Program-made: the position numbers and the translations under genes
NCBI RefSeq assembly: GCF_024741815.1
Contig: NZ_CP102951.1
Coordinates: forward strand, 4,850,001-4,914,000
From: Pseudomonas sp. LS1212
Lineage (GTDB): Bacteria; Pseudomonadota; Gammaproteobacteria; Pseudomonadales; Pseudomonadaceae
DNA: 64,000 nucleotides
Direction of reading: 5' to 3'
Shown: in pieces, positions 37,562 through 46,873 of the stretch
How positions within the stretch are numbered: the first letter of the stretch is position 1
Layout of the letters: each line of letters opens with the position of its first letter
The notes under the pieces: model-generated
What the model was told of the DNA's origin: nothing
Database searches by the model: none
What the model saw: the letters and a program-made list of their open reading frames with translations, nothing else

Positions 37562-37879
37562 ATGGATTGGAAGCAATGGCTGCCGAACCCGGTAATCGAT
37601 AAGCCCGTGCAACCTTTAGTGCGCTATTACTCAACCTATTCGACCTTGTTGGACGCCGCCATCTATGGCCATGGCGTGGCGCTTGGCTGGAAATACTATG
37701 CGGCAGAGGCACTGGTGCGCGGCGATCTGTGCCCAGCGCTGCCACTGCGCAAGACCAGCCGCCTGAAGGAATTTCTCGTGGTCAATCGCCAGCGTGCAAA
37801 TGAGGCGAGTGTGATGCGAACCGTCGACTGGATCAGGACTTATGCCGAGTCGACCCGGATTCGGTTCAGCGATATCTAG
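37562..37879 (+). pseudogene. truncated LysR-family regulator gene, C-terminal part
   Basis: About 105 codons of the effector domain of a LysR-type regulator: RYYSTYSTLLDAAIYGHGVA, LGWKYYAAEALVRGDLCPAL and EFLVVNRQRANEASVMRTVD. The N-terminal helix-turn-helix and the first effector subdomain are missing; similarity stops near 37556, directly at the VOC fragment. The similarity to choline-sulfate/GcvA-like regulators is general only. Confidence 0.75.
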
Positions 37880-37937
37880 GGCGTGACCTGCCGACTTAAT
37901 TCCTTGGCATCGCGGATTGAACGCTAAGCTTGTTCCA

Positions 37938-38567
37938 ATGGACGACTCAGATTTTTTGCGCCTGCTCACGATTCAGGCCGAACAAGCCAATGCGTTTCTC
38001 TCCAATGCTCGTAAATGGGAACGCGAGCGTTGGGTCTGCGAGCGCCTGCTGCAAGGGCTGAACATCCCCTATCGCGCCGAGGACTTCAGCGCCGCGGGCC
38101 AGGAGCCGCCGGATGTGCTGTTTCGCGATGCCTGTTTCGAAGTGTTTTTCGTCCTCGACGAGGGCCGGCGCCTGAACGATGAATGGCGCGAAGAGCTGCA
38201 GCGCCGTCGCAGTGCCTTTTCCCTCAGCCAACTGGTGCGTCGTGAAGCCAGGCCCCGGCGCATCAATGCACAGGAATTGCTGCAGCGCCTGGCCCCGACC
38301 TTGCGCAAAAAGTCGCACAACTACAAGGAACGCGGGCTTGACCTGAGCGAACTGGACATCATTGCCTTTGCCAGCCTCAAACGCGAAGTGCTGGACCTCA
38401 ACAGCCATTTTCCGCCCCCCACCGAATACCTGCGCCAGGGTTGGCGCTCGCTGTCGCTGGTCGGCCCGACGTTTGCCCGCGTGTTGTTCGCTCACCCCGA
38501 TGCACCGGATTTTTTGCGCAACAACCTGGGCCGCAGCATTGTTTTCGACGTCGGCATCAGCCTGTAA
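37938..38567 (+). CDS. DUF1780-family protein
   Basis: A 209-residue cytoplasmic protein of a family found mainly in pseudomonads, located in the yacG-ndh neighbourhood. The conserved middle reads LNIPYRAEDFSAAGQEPPDV and ACFEVFFVLDEGRRLNDEW, a layout compatible with a nuclease-like fold, which cannot be verified by eye. The ATG at 37938 is preferred. No partner or function can be assigned. Confidence 0.8.
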   Translation: MDDSDFLRLLTIQAEQANAFLSNARKWERERWVCERLLQGLNIPYRAEDFSAAGQEPPDVLFRDACFEVFFVLDEGRRLNDEWREELQRRRSAFSLSQLVRREARPRRINAQELLQRLAPTLRKKSHNYKERGLDLSELDIIAFASLKREVLDLNSHFPPPTEYLRQGWRSLSLVGPTFARVLFAHPDAPDFLRNNLGRSIVFDVGISL

Positions 38568-38641
38568 GCCCTCCCAGTTGTGCGACTACCGTGAACGCTG
38601 TAGCTTTCCCACAGTCTGAAGCGTCTATCAACGAGGCCCCC

Positions 38642-38815
38642 ATGACCAGCCGCCTGAATCCCGACGACCAGCGACGCGTCGATGAGTATCTGCGAGCCCC
38701 CCAGCATCAAGTTGAGCGCAAGCCGTTCCGGCCCTGGCTGCTCCTTGCCCTGGTGGTGGCAGTCACGATCGGTCTGGGCCTGTTGAGCCGCCTCTTGAGT
38801 CACCTGGTGCTATGA
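38642..38815 (+). CDS. DUF3094-family small membrane protein
   Basis: A 57-residue protein: short polar N-terminus (MTSRLNPDDQRRVDEYL) and one hydrophobic helix (WLLLALVVAVTIGLGLL). It matches the DUF3094 family that lies between the DUF1780 gene and ndh in pseudomonads. Start ATG at 38642. Function unknown. Confidence 0.8.
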   Translation: MTSRLNPDDQRRVDEYLRAPQHQVERKPFRPWLLLALVVAVTIGLGLLSRLLSHLVL

Positions 38816-38899
38816 GCTGCCTTGCGCTCGCCCATTCCGGCCTGTTTGAACGGCCGGCCACTCAATACCCGGATTCCGTAAACCTTATGAGATATCTCC

Positions 38900-40198
38900 A
38901 TGACTCACCGTATTGTCATCGTTGGCGGGGGCGCTGGCGGCCTCGAATTGGCGACCCGCCTGGGCAAGACCCTGGGCAAGCGCGGCACGGCCAGTGTGGT
39001 ACTGGTCGACGCTAACCTGACCCACATCTGGAAACCGTTGCTGCACGAAGTCGCTGCCGGCTCGCTGAACTCCTCCGAAGACGAACTGAACTACGTGGCC
39101 CAGGCCAAGTGGAGTCATTTCGAGTTTCAGCTTGGGCGCATGAGCGGGCTCGACCGCGCCGCAAAGCAGATCTCCATTGCTGCGACCCTGGATGAAAACG
39201 GCCAGGAGCTGGTGCCTGCGCGCACCCTGGGTTATGACAGCCTGGTCATTGCCGTGGGTAGTACCACCAATGATTTCGGTACCCGTGGCGCGGCCGAGCA
39301 CTGTCTGTTCCTCGACACTCGCAAACAGGCCGAGCGTTTCCACCAGCAGTTGCTCAACCATTACCTGCGCGCCCACGCCGCCCACACCGAAGGTAGCGAG
39401 CAGATCAGCGTCGCCATCGTCGGCGCCGGCGCTACCGGGGTCGAGCTGGCCGCGGAACTGCACCATGCCGCCCACGAGCTGGCCGCCTATGGGTTGGGCC
39501 GGATCAAGCCGGAGAACATGCGCATTACCCTGATCGAGGCCGGCCCGCGGGTACTCCCTGCCCTGCCCGAGCGGATTGGCGTGCCGGTGCACAAGACCCT
39601 GGAGAAGCTCGGCGTGACCGTGCTGACCAACGCTGCAGTGAGCGAAGTGACTGCTGATGCATTGATTACGGCCAGTGGTCAGGTGATTCCGGCCAGTTTG
39701 AAGGTCTGGGCTGCCGGTATTCGTGCGCCGAGCTTCCTCGCCGAGATCGATGGACTGGAGAGCAATCGCATCAATCAGCTGCAGGTGCTACCGACCCTGC
39801 AGACCACCCGCGATGAGAATATCTTTGCCTTCGGCGACTGCGCCGCCTGCCCGCAACCGGACAGCGACCGCAATGTGCCACCACGAGCGCAGGCGGCGCA
39901 CCAGCAGGCGTCGCTGCTGGCCAAGTCGCTGAAGCTTCGGATTGAGGGCAAGCCGTTGCCTGAGTATCGTTATCGCGATTATGGCTCGTTGATTTCGCTG
40001 TCGAGTTTTTCGGCGGTGGGGAATCTGATGGGCAACCTGACGGGCAGCGTGATGCTTGAAGGGTGGTTGGCGCGGATGTTCTACGTGTCGTTGTACCGGA
40101 TGCACCAGATGGCGCTGTATGGGGCCTTCCGGACCGCGATGTTGATGCTGGGGAGTCGGATTGGGCGGGGGACTGAGCCGCGGTTGAAACTGCACTGA
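38900..40198 (+). CDS. ndh: type II NADH dehydrogenase
   Basis: A 432-residue membrane-associated flavoprotein that passes electrons from NADH to ubiquinone without pumping protons. The FAD motif VGGGAGGLELATRLG is at residues 8-22, the NADH motif VGAGATGVELAAEL near residue 174 and the second FAD contact IFAFGDCAACP near 310. The C-terminal 50 residues hold an amphipathic membrane-binding segment. Length is normal. A REP doublet and a bidirectional terminator follow. Confidence 0.95.
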   Translation: MTHRIVIVGGGAGGLELATRLGKTLGKRGTASVVLVDANLTHIWKPLLHEVAAGSLNSSEDELNYVAQAKWSHFEFQLGRMSGLDRAAKQISIAATLDENGQELVPARTLGYDSLVIAVGSTTNDFGTRGAAEHCLFLDTRKQAERFHQQLLNHYLRAHAAHTEGSEQISVAIVGAGATGVELAAELHHAAHELAAYGLGRIKPENMRITLIEAGPRVLPALPERIGVPVHKTLEKLGVTVLTNAAVSEVTADALITASGQVIPASLKVWAAGIRAPSFLAEIDGLESNRINQLQVLPTLQTTRDENIFAFGDCAACPQPDSDRNVPPRAQAAHQQASLLAKSLKLRIEGKPLPEYRYRDYGSLISLSSFSAVGNLMGNLTGSVMLEGWLARMFYVSLYRMHQMALYGAFRTAMLMLGSRIGRGTEPRLKLH

Positions 40199-40238
40199 GT
40201 GGGTAAGGCAGCGGGAATTACCGCTGCCTGTTCCGGCC

Positions 40239-40308
40239 TCATCGCGGGCAAGCCTGCTCCCACAGTTACAGTGATGATCCATGTGGGAGCGGGCTTGCCC
40301 GCGATGAC
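40239..40308. repeat. REP doublet downstream of ndh
   Basis: Inverted REP copies at 40239-40265 and 40282-40308. A hairpin GGCAGCGG / CCGCTGCC lies just before (40207-40228). Confidence 0.85.
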
Positions 40309-40331
40309 TTCACAACAAATCGAACAGGCAT

Positions 40332-40362
40332 AAAAAAAGGCGTCCCGAAGGACGCCTTTTTT
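40332..40362. terminator. bidirectional terminator between ndh and the tRNA cluster
   Basis: AAAAAAGGCGTCC-CGAA-GGACGCCTTTTTT; ends the tRNA operon on the minus strand and ndh on the plus strand. Confidence 0.9.
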
Positions 40363-40426
40363 CGTTGAGGCTGAAGCCATTGTCTTCAGTCTCTGATCTT
40401 CTACCCAAATACAGCCAGGGCGAAAA

Positions 40427-40503
40427 TGGTCGGGGTAAGGGGATTCGAACTCCTGACATCCTGCTCCCAAAGCAGGCGCGCTACCGGACTGCGCTATACC
40501 CCG
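40427..40503 (-). tRNA. tRNA-Pro (anticodon TGG), copy 1
   Basis: 77 bases with encoded CCA. Acceptor CGGGGTA / TACCCCG; anticodon loop CTTTGGGAG. Identical to the copy at 40681-40757. Confidence 0.96.
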
Positions 40504-40599
40504 GTAAAAAAAAGGCACCAATCAAGGCGCCTTTCCTTGGTCAGACGCGAGTGGCGCCTGTCCTTTTAAGATTCAACTCCGGCGAACCGGAGTCAAAAA

Positions 40600-40675
40600 T
40601 GGTGGGTCGTGTGGGACTCGAACCTACGACCAATTGGTTAAAAGCCAACTGCTCTACCAACTGAGCTAACGACCC
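40600..40675 (-). tRNA. tRNA-Lys (anticodon TTT)
   Basis: 76 bases with encoded CCA. Acceptor GGGTCGT / ACGACCC; anticodon loop CTTTTAA. A hairpin CTCCGG-CGAA-CCGGAG lies between it and the Pro gene downstream. Confidence 0.97.
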
Positions 40676-40680
40676 AAAAA

Positions 40681-40757
40681 TGGTCGGGGTAAGGGGATTC
40701 GAACTCCTGACATCCTGCTCCCAAAGCAGGCGCGCTACCGGACTGCGCTATACCCCG
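40681..40757 (-). tRNA. tRNA-Pro (anticodon TGG), copy 2
   Basis: 77 bases, same sequence as copy 1, five bases away from tRNA-Lys. Confidence 0.96.
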
Positions 40758-40767
40758 ATTTGAAATT

Positions 40768-40843
40768 TGGCTCCGCGACCAGGACTCGAACCTGGGACCC
40801 AATGATTAACAGTCATTTGCTCTACCGACTGAGCTATCGCGGA
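40768..40843 (-). tRNA. tRNA-Asn (anticodon GTT)
   Basis: 76 bases with encoded CCA. Acceptor TCCGCGA / TCGCGGA; anticodon loop CTGTTAA. First gene of the tRNA operon. Confidence 0.97.
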
Positions 40844-40944
40844 ACTATCAATTTCAATTTACTGCAAGCTTCAAACACTGTATCGCTACCGCGTTGAACT
40901 CTTCGACTTCGTGCATCGCTGCGTTCATGTCTCTGAGGCGCGCT

Positions 40945-40972
40945 ATTTTACAATTTTTGAAACCCTTGTCAA
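40945..40972 (-). promoter_or_regulatory. promoter of the tRNA operon
   Basis: On the minus strand TTGACA-N16-TAAAAT, followed by a GC-rich discriminator (AGCGCGCC). This is the layout of stringently controlled stable-RNA promoters. The rest of 40844-41163 holds no gene. Confidence 0.8.
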
Positions 40973-41117
40973 CACCTAAATCGCTTTCAACACACTGAAT
41001 TTGCAACTTTTTTTCAGATCCCCGATGAAGCCTGGCGATCTGCGGTGTGACATACAGCGGGGCGCACTTTACAAGCACTCGCAGAAAAATGCAAAGGGAA
41101 AAAACCCCAAAAAAAGA

Positions 41118-41143
41118 AAAAAGGCCTCGAAAATCGAGGCCTT
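41118..41143 (-). terminator. terminator of clpB
   Basis: AAGGCCTCGA-AAA-TCGAGGCCTT with a T tract (TTTTTTC) on the minus strand, 21 bases after the clpB stop codon. Confidence 0.9.
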
Positions 41144-41163
41144 AGGTTCAACCGTGGTTTTAC

Positions 41164-43728
41164 TCAGGCAAACACGATCTCATCATCTGCCACGGTGGCG
41201 GTGATGCTGGTGCCGGGCAGGAAGCGGCCGGACAGGATCAGCTGGGCCAATGGGTTCTCGATCCAGCGCTGGATGGCGCGCTTGAGCGGCCGTGCACCGT
41301 AGACCGGGTCGTACCCCACGGCGATCAGTTTATCCAGCGCCTCGTCGCTCAGCTCAAGGCTCAGCTCACGCTCGGCCAGGCGGCTGCGCAGACGGCCCAA
41401 CTGGATTTTGGTGATGCCGGCAATCTGATCACGGGCCAAAGGCTCGAAAATCACCACCTCGTCGATCCGGTTGACGAATTCGGGCCGGAAGTGCGAGCCC
41501 ACCGCATCCATCACCGCCGCTCGCTGTGCCTCGCGATCGCCAACCAGTTCCTGGATCTGCACCGAGCCCAGGTTGGAGGTCATCACGATCACCGTGTTGC
41601 GGAAGTCCACCGTGCGTCCGTGGCTATCGGTCAGGCGGCCGTCTTCAAGCACCTGCAGCAGTATGTTGAACACATCCGGGTGGGCTTTCTCGACTTCGTC
41701 CAGCAGCACGACCGAGTAAGGCTTGCGCCGCACGGCCTCGGTCAGATAACCGCCTTCCTCATAGCCTACATAGCCTGGCGGGGCGCCGATAAGCCGTGCC
41801 ACGGAGTGTTTCTCCATGAACTCGGACATGTCGATGCGCACCATGGCCTCTTCAGTGTCGAACAGAAACTCCGCCAACGCCTTGCACAGCTCGGTCTTGC
41901 CGACGCCGGTAGGGCCGAGGAACATGAACGAGCCACTCGGCCGATTCGGATCGGACAGCCCCGCACGCGACCGGCGCACTGCGTTGGCTACCGCCACCAC
42001 GGCTTCGTCCTGGCCGATCACGCGCTCGTGCAGCAGGCTTTCCATCTTCAGCAACTTTTCGCGCTCGCCTTCGAGCATTTTCGCCACCGGAATACCGGTC
42101 CATTTGGACACGACCTCGGCAATCTCTTCTTCGGTGACCTTGCTGCGCAGCAACTGGTTTTCGCTTTTACCATGCTGATCGACCATCTGCAGGCTGCGCT
42201 CCAGGTCCGGGATCACCCCGTACTGCAGCTCGGCCATGCGGCTGAGGTCACCCCGGCGCCGAGCGGCTTCGAGTTCCTGACGCGCTTGCTCGATCTTTTG
42301 CTGGATCTGCGCCGAGCCCTGCACTTCGGCTTTCTCCGAGTTCCAGATCTCTTCGAGGTCCGAATACTCGCGTTCCAGCCGGGCAATCTCTTCGGTGAGT
42401 TTCTCCAGCCGCTTGATGGCAGCGTCGTCGTCTTCTTTTTTCAGGGCCTGGGATTCGACCTTGAGTTGGATCAGGCGACGCTCCAGGCGGTCGAGCACTT
42501 CAGGCTTGGAGTCGATTTCCATGCGAATGCGGCTGGCCGCTTCGTCGATCAGGTCGATGGCCTTGTCCGGCAATTGCCGGTCGGTGATGTAGCGATGGCT
42601 GAGCTTGGCCGCCGCGATGATTGCGCCGTCCGTGATCGCCACCTTGTGGTGGACCTCATAACGCTCTTTCAGGCCCCGCAGAATGGCGATGGTGTCTTCT
42701 TCGCTCGGTTCATCCACCAGGACTTTCTGGAAGCGCCGCTCGAGGGCTGCGTCCTTCTCTATATATTGACGGTATTCATTGAGGGTCGTGGCGCCCACAC
42801 AATGCAGCTCGCCACGGGCCAGGGCCGGCTTGAGCATGTTGCCGGCATCCATGGAGCCCTCGGCCTTGCCGGCGCCAACCATGGTGTGCAGCTCATCGAT
42901 GAACAGAATGATCTGCCCTTCCTGCCTGGACAGCTCATTGAGCAGGGCCTTGAGCCGCTCTTCAAACTCGCCACGGAACTTGGCACCAGCGATCAGCGCC
43001 CCCATGTCCAGTGACAGCAGGCGCTTGCCCTTGAGGCCATCCGGCACTTCGCCATTGATGATGCGCTGGGCCAGGCCCTCGGCAATGGCGGTTTTACCCA
43101 CGCCGGGCTCACCGATCAGTACGGGGTTATTCTTGGTGCGCCGTTGCAGGACCTGAATGGTGCGACGAATCTCGTCATCTCGGCCGATCACCGGGTCAAG
43201 CTTGCCCTCTTCGGCACGCTTGGTCAGGTCGATGGTGTACTTGTCGAGCGCCTGACGTGATTCTTCGGCGTTGGGATCATTGACCGCTTCGCCGCCCCGC
43301 AGGTTGTTGATGGCATTTTCCAGGGCTTTCTTGCTCACACCCTGCCCCAGCAGCAGCTTGCTCAGCTTGCTGCTGTCGTCCATGGCCGCGAGCAGCACCA
43401 GCTCACTGGAAATAAACTGATCGCCCTTCTGCTGGGCCAGCCGGTCGGCCTGATTGAGAAGACGCGCCAGGTCCTGGGACATGTTTACGTCGCCAGTGGG
43501 ATTCTGAATTTTCGGCAGCTGATCGAGCTCTTTGCTCAATGCCTTGCGCAGGCTGTTGATATCGAAGCCCACCTGCATCAGCAAGGGCTTGATCGAGCCG
43601 CCCTGCTGCTCGAGCAGCGCCTGTAACAGGTGCACGGGCTCGATGGCCGGGTGGTCCATGCCCACCGCCAGGGATTGAGCGTCGGATAAAGCTAATTGCA
43701 GCTTGCTGGTCAATCGGTCTATACGCAT
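41164..43728 (-). CDS. clpB: ATP-dependent disaggregase ClpB
   Basis: An 854-residue heat-shock AAA+ chaperone that, with DnaK, rescues aggregated proteins. It has the Clp N-domain (1-145), first AAA+ domain with GEPGVGKTAIAEG and LFIDELHTMVGAG, the long coiled-coil middle domain typical of ClpB (about 400-520, IARLEREYSDLEEIW), and second AAA+ domain with GPTGVGKTELCKAL and VLLDEVEKAHPDV. The ATG at 43728 has AAGGTG upstream; a 14-codon upstream extension is not needed. A sigma-32-type promoter lies at 43803-43830. Confidence 0.97.
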   Translation of the reverse strand: MRIDRLTSKLQLALSDAQSLAVGMDHPAIEPVHLLQALLEQQGGSIKPLLMQVGFDINSLRKALSKELDQLPKIQNPTGDVNMSQDLARLLNQADRLAQQKGDQFISSELVLLAAMDDSSKLSKLLLGQGVSKKALENAINNLRGGEAVNDPNAEESRQALDKYTIDLTKRAEEGKLDPVIGRDDEIRRTIQVLQRRTKNNPVLIGEPGVGKTAIAEGLAQRIINGEVPDGLKGKRLLSLDMGALIAGAKFRGEFEERLKALLNELSRQEGQIILFIDELHTMVGAGKAEGSMDAGNMLKPALARGELHCVGATTLNEYRQYIEKDAALERRFQKVLVDEPSEEDTIAILRGLKERYEVHHKVAITDGAIIAAAKLSHRYITDRQLPDKAIDLIDEAASRIRMEIDSKPEVLDRLERRLIQLKVESQALKKEDDDAAIKRLEKLTEEIARLEREYSDLEEIWNSEKAEVQGSAQIQQKIEQARQELEAARRRGDLSRMAELQYGVIPDLERSLQMVDQHGKSENQLLRSKVTEEEIAEVVSKWTGIPVAKMLEGEREKLLKMESLLHERVIGQDEAVVAVANAVRRSRAGLSDPNRPSGSFMFLGPTGVGKTELCKALAEFLFDTEEAMVRIDMSEFMEKHSVARLIGAPPGYVGYEEGGYLTEAVRRKPYSVVLLDEVEKAHPDVFNILLQVLEDGRLTDSHGRTVDFRNTVIVMTSNLGSVQIQELVGDREAQRAAVMDAVGSHFRPEFVNRIDEVVIFEPLARDQIAGITKIQLGRLRSRLAERELSLELSDEALDKLIAVGYDPVYGARPLKRAIQRWIENPLAQLILSGRFLPGTSITATVADDEIVFA

Positions 43729-43802
43729 GAGTTCACCTTCCTTATGGGCAGGCCGGAGCGATGGACACACCTATGAAGAAAACCTGCCAGAGATACCACT
43801 GT

Positions 43803-43830
43803 AGATGCGGCCGATTCTGGAAGATTCAAG
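43803..43830 (-). promoter_or_regulatory. sigma-32 (heat-shock) promoter of clpB
   Basis: On the minus strand CTTGAAT-N13-CCGCATCT, close to CTTGAAA-N13-15-CCCCATNT. The predicted start lies about 70 bases before the clpB ATG. Confidence 0.75.
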
Positions 43831-43857
43831 CTTGGCGGGATTGATGCAAGTCAGTAG

Positions 43858-44586
43858 TCAGGCGTGCTCGAGCCAGACCAGCGAGGCGAAACGCCCGGTA
43901 GGATTGTTGCGGCGATAGGAAAAGAAACGCGGGTCGCTGACCGTGCACTCGCCGCCACCGTAGACGGCTGTCACGCCATGGGCGGCCAGACGCAGGCGCG
44001 CAAGGGCATAGATGTCGGCCATGAAGCGCCCGGCATTAACACTCGGAACGAAGGCCTGATGGGTTTCAGGATGTGTAGCGATAAAGGCATCACGCACTTC
44101 CGTGCCAACTTCGAAAGCCTGCGGGCCAATGGCAGGCCCCAGCCAGACGAGAATTTCCGATCCCGGCACTGCCAGGCTGTCGACGGTGGTTTCGAGCACC
44201 CCGGCCGCCAATCCGCGCCAGCCGGCATGGGCTGCCGCGACACGAGTGCCTGCGCGGTCGCAGAACAGCGCTGGCAGACAGTCGGCCGTCATCACCGTAC
44301 AGGCAATGCCCGGTGTTGCCGTCCAGCTGGCGTCCGCTTCGGCGATCCGTGCCGGGTCGGCATCAGCCACCGCCACCCCGTGCACCTGCTTGAGCCAGGC
44401 CGGGGCAATGGAAAATTCTGACGTCAAGCGCTGACGGTTCTCAGCGACCGCGTCTGGGTCATCTCCGACATGGTCACCGAGATTGAAGCTGTCGAACGGC
44501 GCCTTGCTGACACCGCCCGCACGGGTGGTCACGCACGCCCTGACCCCGGCTGGCGCAGGCCACTGCGGAATCAGCAGGTCGCGCAT
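43858..44586 (-). CDS. pgeF: peptidoglycan editing factor PgeF (YfiH, laccase-domain)
   Basis: A 242-residue multicopper-oxidoreductase-like (DUF152) protein that corrects L-serine misincorporation in muropeptides. Key stretches are VTTRAGGVSKAPFDSFNLG, MTADCLPALFCDRAG and AAHAGWRGLAAGVLE, which hold the cysteine-histidine zinc site. The ATG at 44586 with GGTGAG upstream is preferred; a GTG at 44598 overlapping the rluD stop codon is the alternative. It follows rluD, as in many proteobacteria. Confidence 0.9.
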   Translation of the reverse strand: MRDLLIPQWPAPAGVRACVTTRAGGVSKAPFDSFNLGDHVGDDPDAVAENRQRLTSEFSIAPAWLKQVHGVAVADADPARIAEADASWTATPGIACTVMTADCLPALFCDRAGTRVAAAHAGWRGLAAGVLETTVDSLAVPGSEILVWLGPAIGPQAFEVGTEVRDAFIATHPETHQAFVPSVNAGRFMADIYALARLRLAAHGVTAVYGGGECTVSDPRFFSYRRNNPTGRFASLVWLEHA

Positions 44587-44594
44587 GAGTGTAC

Positions 44595-45557
44595 TCACCC
44601 GACAAACGCCTCGCGGTCCTGCTTGAGCAGCGACAGCAGCCAGACGAAATCGTCCGGCAAGGGCGATTCCCAGCTCATGCGTTTACCGGTCGTCGGATGA
44701 TCCAACTCGAGGAAACGCGCGTGCAGGGCCTGGCGCGGGAACGTCTTGAGCGCATCGACCATGGTCGCACTGGCGGCCGGCGGAATGCGGAAGCGCCCGC
44801 CATAGGCCTGGTCCCCGACCAGCGGGAAGTTGATGTGGGCCATGTGCACACGGATCTGGTGAGTCCGACCGGTTTCCAGCTTGACCCGCACATGGGTGTG
44901 CGAACGGAAGCGCTCCAGCACCCGGTAATGACTCACCGCCTGCTTGCCGCCTTCCATCACCGCCATGCGCTGGCGCTGTTGGCCATGACGGCCGATCGGG
45001 GCGTTGATCTTGCCCCCGGCGGTCACCACGCCAATCACGATGCATTCATAGATGCGGCTGACCGTGCGGCTCTGCAGCTGGGCGACCAGCTGGGTCTGGG
45101 CCTGAATCGTCTTGGCCACTACCATCAGACCGGTGGTGTCCTTGTCCAGGCGATGGACGATACCAGCGCGCGGAACATTGACGATGTCCGGTACGTGATG
45201 CAGCAGGGCATTGAGCAGCGTACCGTCGGCGTGACCGGCAGCCGGGTGCACCACCAGGCCCGCAGGCTTGTTGATGACCAGGATATCGTCGTCTTCGTAG
45301 ACGATGTCCAGCTCGATGTCCTGGGCAACCCACTCGCCCTGGGCTTCCTGCTCGGCGTTGAGGTCAAGGATGGCGCCACCATGAACGATGTCACGCGGGC
45401 GCAGGACGCCTCCGTCCACAGTCAGGCGGCCCTCTTTGATCCAGGCGGAAAGGCGCGAGCGCGAGTGCTCGGCGAACAATTGTGCGGCGACTTGATCGAG
45501 GCGTTGCCCGCCCAGTTCGGACGGCACCTCTGCGCGAAGTTGTATGATCTCGGACAT
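44595..45557 (-). CDS. rluD: 23S rRNA pseudouridine(1911/1915/1917) synthase
   Basis: A 320-residue enzyme modifying helix 69 of 23S rRNA. The S4 RNA-binding domain (about 14-75, LGGQRLDQVAAQLFAEHSRS) is followed by the RsuA/RluD catalytic domain, with the aspartate in GIVHRLDKDTTGLMVVAKT near residue 138. The ATG at 45557 is chosen; the open frame upstream to 45641 overlaps the bamD leader and has a low-complexity start. Its 5' region is shared with divergent bamD. Confidence 0.96.
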   Translation of the reverse strand: MSEIIQLRAEVPSELGGQRLDQVAAQLFAEHSRSRLSAWIKEGRLTVDGGVLRPRDIVHGGAILDLNAEQEAQGEWVAQDIELDIVYEDDDILVINKPAGLVVHPAAGHADGTLLNALLHHVPDIVNVPRAGIVHRLDKDTTGLMVVAKTIQAQTQLVAQLQSRTVSRIYECIVIGVVTAGGKINAPIGRHGQQRQRMAVMEGGKQAVSHYRVLERFRSHTHVRVKLETGRTHQIRVHMAHINFPLVGDQAYGGRFRIPPAASATMVDALKTFPRQALHARFLELDHPTTGKRMSWESPLPDDFVWLLSLLKQDREAFVG

Positions 45558-45706
45558 GCTCGGACTAGGGGGCGGCGTAGCCTTTGGTTTCAGCTGCGCG
45601 CTTGTGGTTAAATACGGCGTCTTTTGCCCCGAGGGTTCCACGGGGCGCCCATCATAACAGGACGGCCACGCCCAAGACAGCGGCCGTCATAGGGACGCAA
45701 GCCGCC

Positions 45707-46732
45707 ATGCAAGTGAAACACCTGCTGCTGATCGCCATCCTCGGACTCACCGCTGCCTGTTCGTCGAAGGAAGTCGTCGACGAAAACCTGAGCGAGGCCG
45801 AGCTGTACCAGCAGGCGCAGGCCGACCTGGACAACGAAAGCTATACCAGCGCCACTAGCAAGCTAAAGGCCCTGGAATCGCGCTACCCGTTCGGTCGCTA
45901 TGCCGACCAGGCGCAGCTGGAGCTGATCTACGCGAACTACAAGAACGCCGAGCCCGAGGCTGCCAAGTCCGCTGCCGAGCGCTTCATTCGCCTGCATCCG
46001 CAGCACCCTAACGTCGATTACGCCTACTACCTCAAGGGCCTGACGTCTTTCGACCAGGACCGTGGCCTACTTGCGCGCTTCCTGCCGCTGGACATGACCA
46101 AGCGTGACCCGGGCGCTGCCCGCGACTCTTATAACGAGTTCGCCCAGCTCACCAGCCGCTTCCCCAACAGCCGTTATTCGCCTGACGCCAAGCAACGCAT
46201 GATTTATCTGCGTAACCTGCTGGCATCCTACGAAATTCACGTAGCCGACTACTACCTGACCCGTCAGGCCTATGTCGCGGCGGCCAACCGTGGCCGTTAC
46301 GTGGTGGAAAACTTCCAGGAAACACCATCGGTCGGCGACGGCCTGGCGGTGATGGTCGAGGCCTACCAGCGCCTGCACCTGGACGAACTGGCAGCCACCA
46401 GCCTGGAAACCCTGAAGCTGAACTACCCGAACCATCCGAGCCTGGTCGATGGCCAGTTCGTACCGCGACAAGAGGAAGCCGACAACCGTGGCTGGTTGTC
46501 CAAGGCGACCCTGGGCCTGATCGAGACCGAAACGCCGCTGCCACCGGGCGAAACCCGCGCCAACCAGGATGTGATCAAGCAGTACGAAGACGCCAAGGAA
46601 GCGATTCCGCCTGAATTGCTGCCTAAAGAAGGCGACGAAAGCGACGCCGAAGAAAAAGAGGATCCCGAAGCTGAAAGCAGTAGCGAGGACCGCTCGTGGT
46701 TCAGCTACATGACCTTTGGTGTTTTTGACTGA
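45707..46732 (+). CDS. bamD: outer-membrane assembly lipoprotein BamD
   Basis: A 341-residue essential component of the BAM complex. The lipoprotein signal ends LGLTAAC, so C19 is lipidated. TPR-like helical repeats follow (SEAELYQQAQADLDNESYTS, YAYYLKGLTSFDQDRGLLAR). The C-terminal 60 residues are acidic and glutamate-rich (DESDAEEKEDPEAES), longer than in enteric BamD. The ATG at 45707 is used. A strong terminator follows. Confidence 0.96.
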   Translation: MQVKHLLLIAILGLTAACSSKEVVDENLSEAELYQQAQADLDNESYTSATSKLKALESRYPFGRYADQAQLELIYANYKNAEPEAAKSAAERFIRLHPQHPNVDYAYYLKGLTSFDQDRGLLARFLPLDMTKRDPGAARDSYNEFAQLTSRFPNSRYSPDAKQRMIYLRNLLASYEIHVADYYLTRQAYVAAANRGRYVVENFQETPSVGDGLAVMVEAYQRLHLDELAATSLETLKLNYPNHPSLVDGQFVPRQEEADNRGWLSKATLGLIETETPLPPGETRANQDVIKQYEDAKEAIPPELLPKEGDESDAEEKEDPEAESSSEDRSWFSYMTFGVFD

Positions 46733-46749
46733 TTGTCAGCGTAATAAGT

Positions 46750-46778
46750 AAAAAGGGAGGCCAATGGCCTCCCTTTTT
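46750..46778 (+). terminator. terminator of bamD
   Basis: AAAAGGGAGGCC-AAT-GGCCTCCCTTTTT, 18 bases after the stop codon. Confidence 0.93.
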
Positions 46779-46873
46779 CTTTGTGGTGCCATTTCGGGCC
46801 TCCACACATAACTCTGGGCGACCGCCAACACCTTGGCTAAACTGCTGAATCGTCACTGACAAAGCTGGACACC

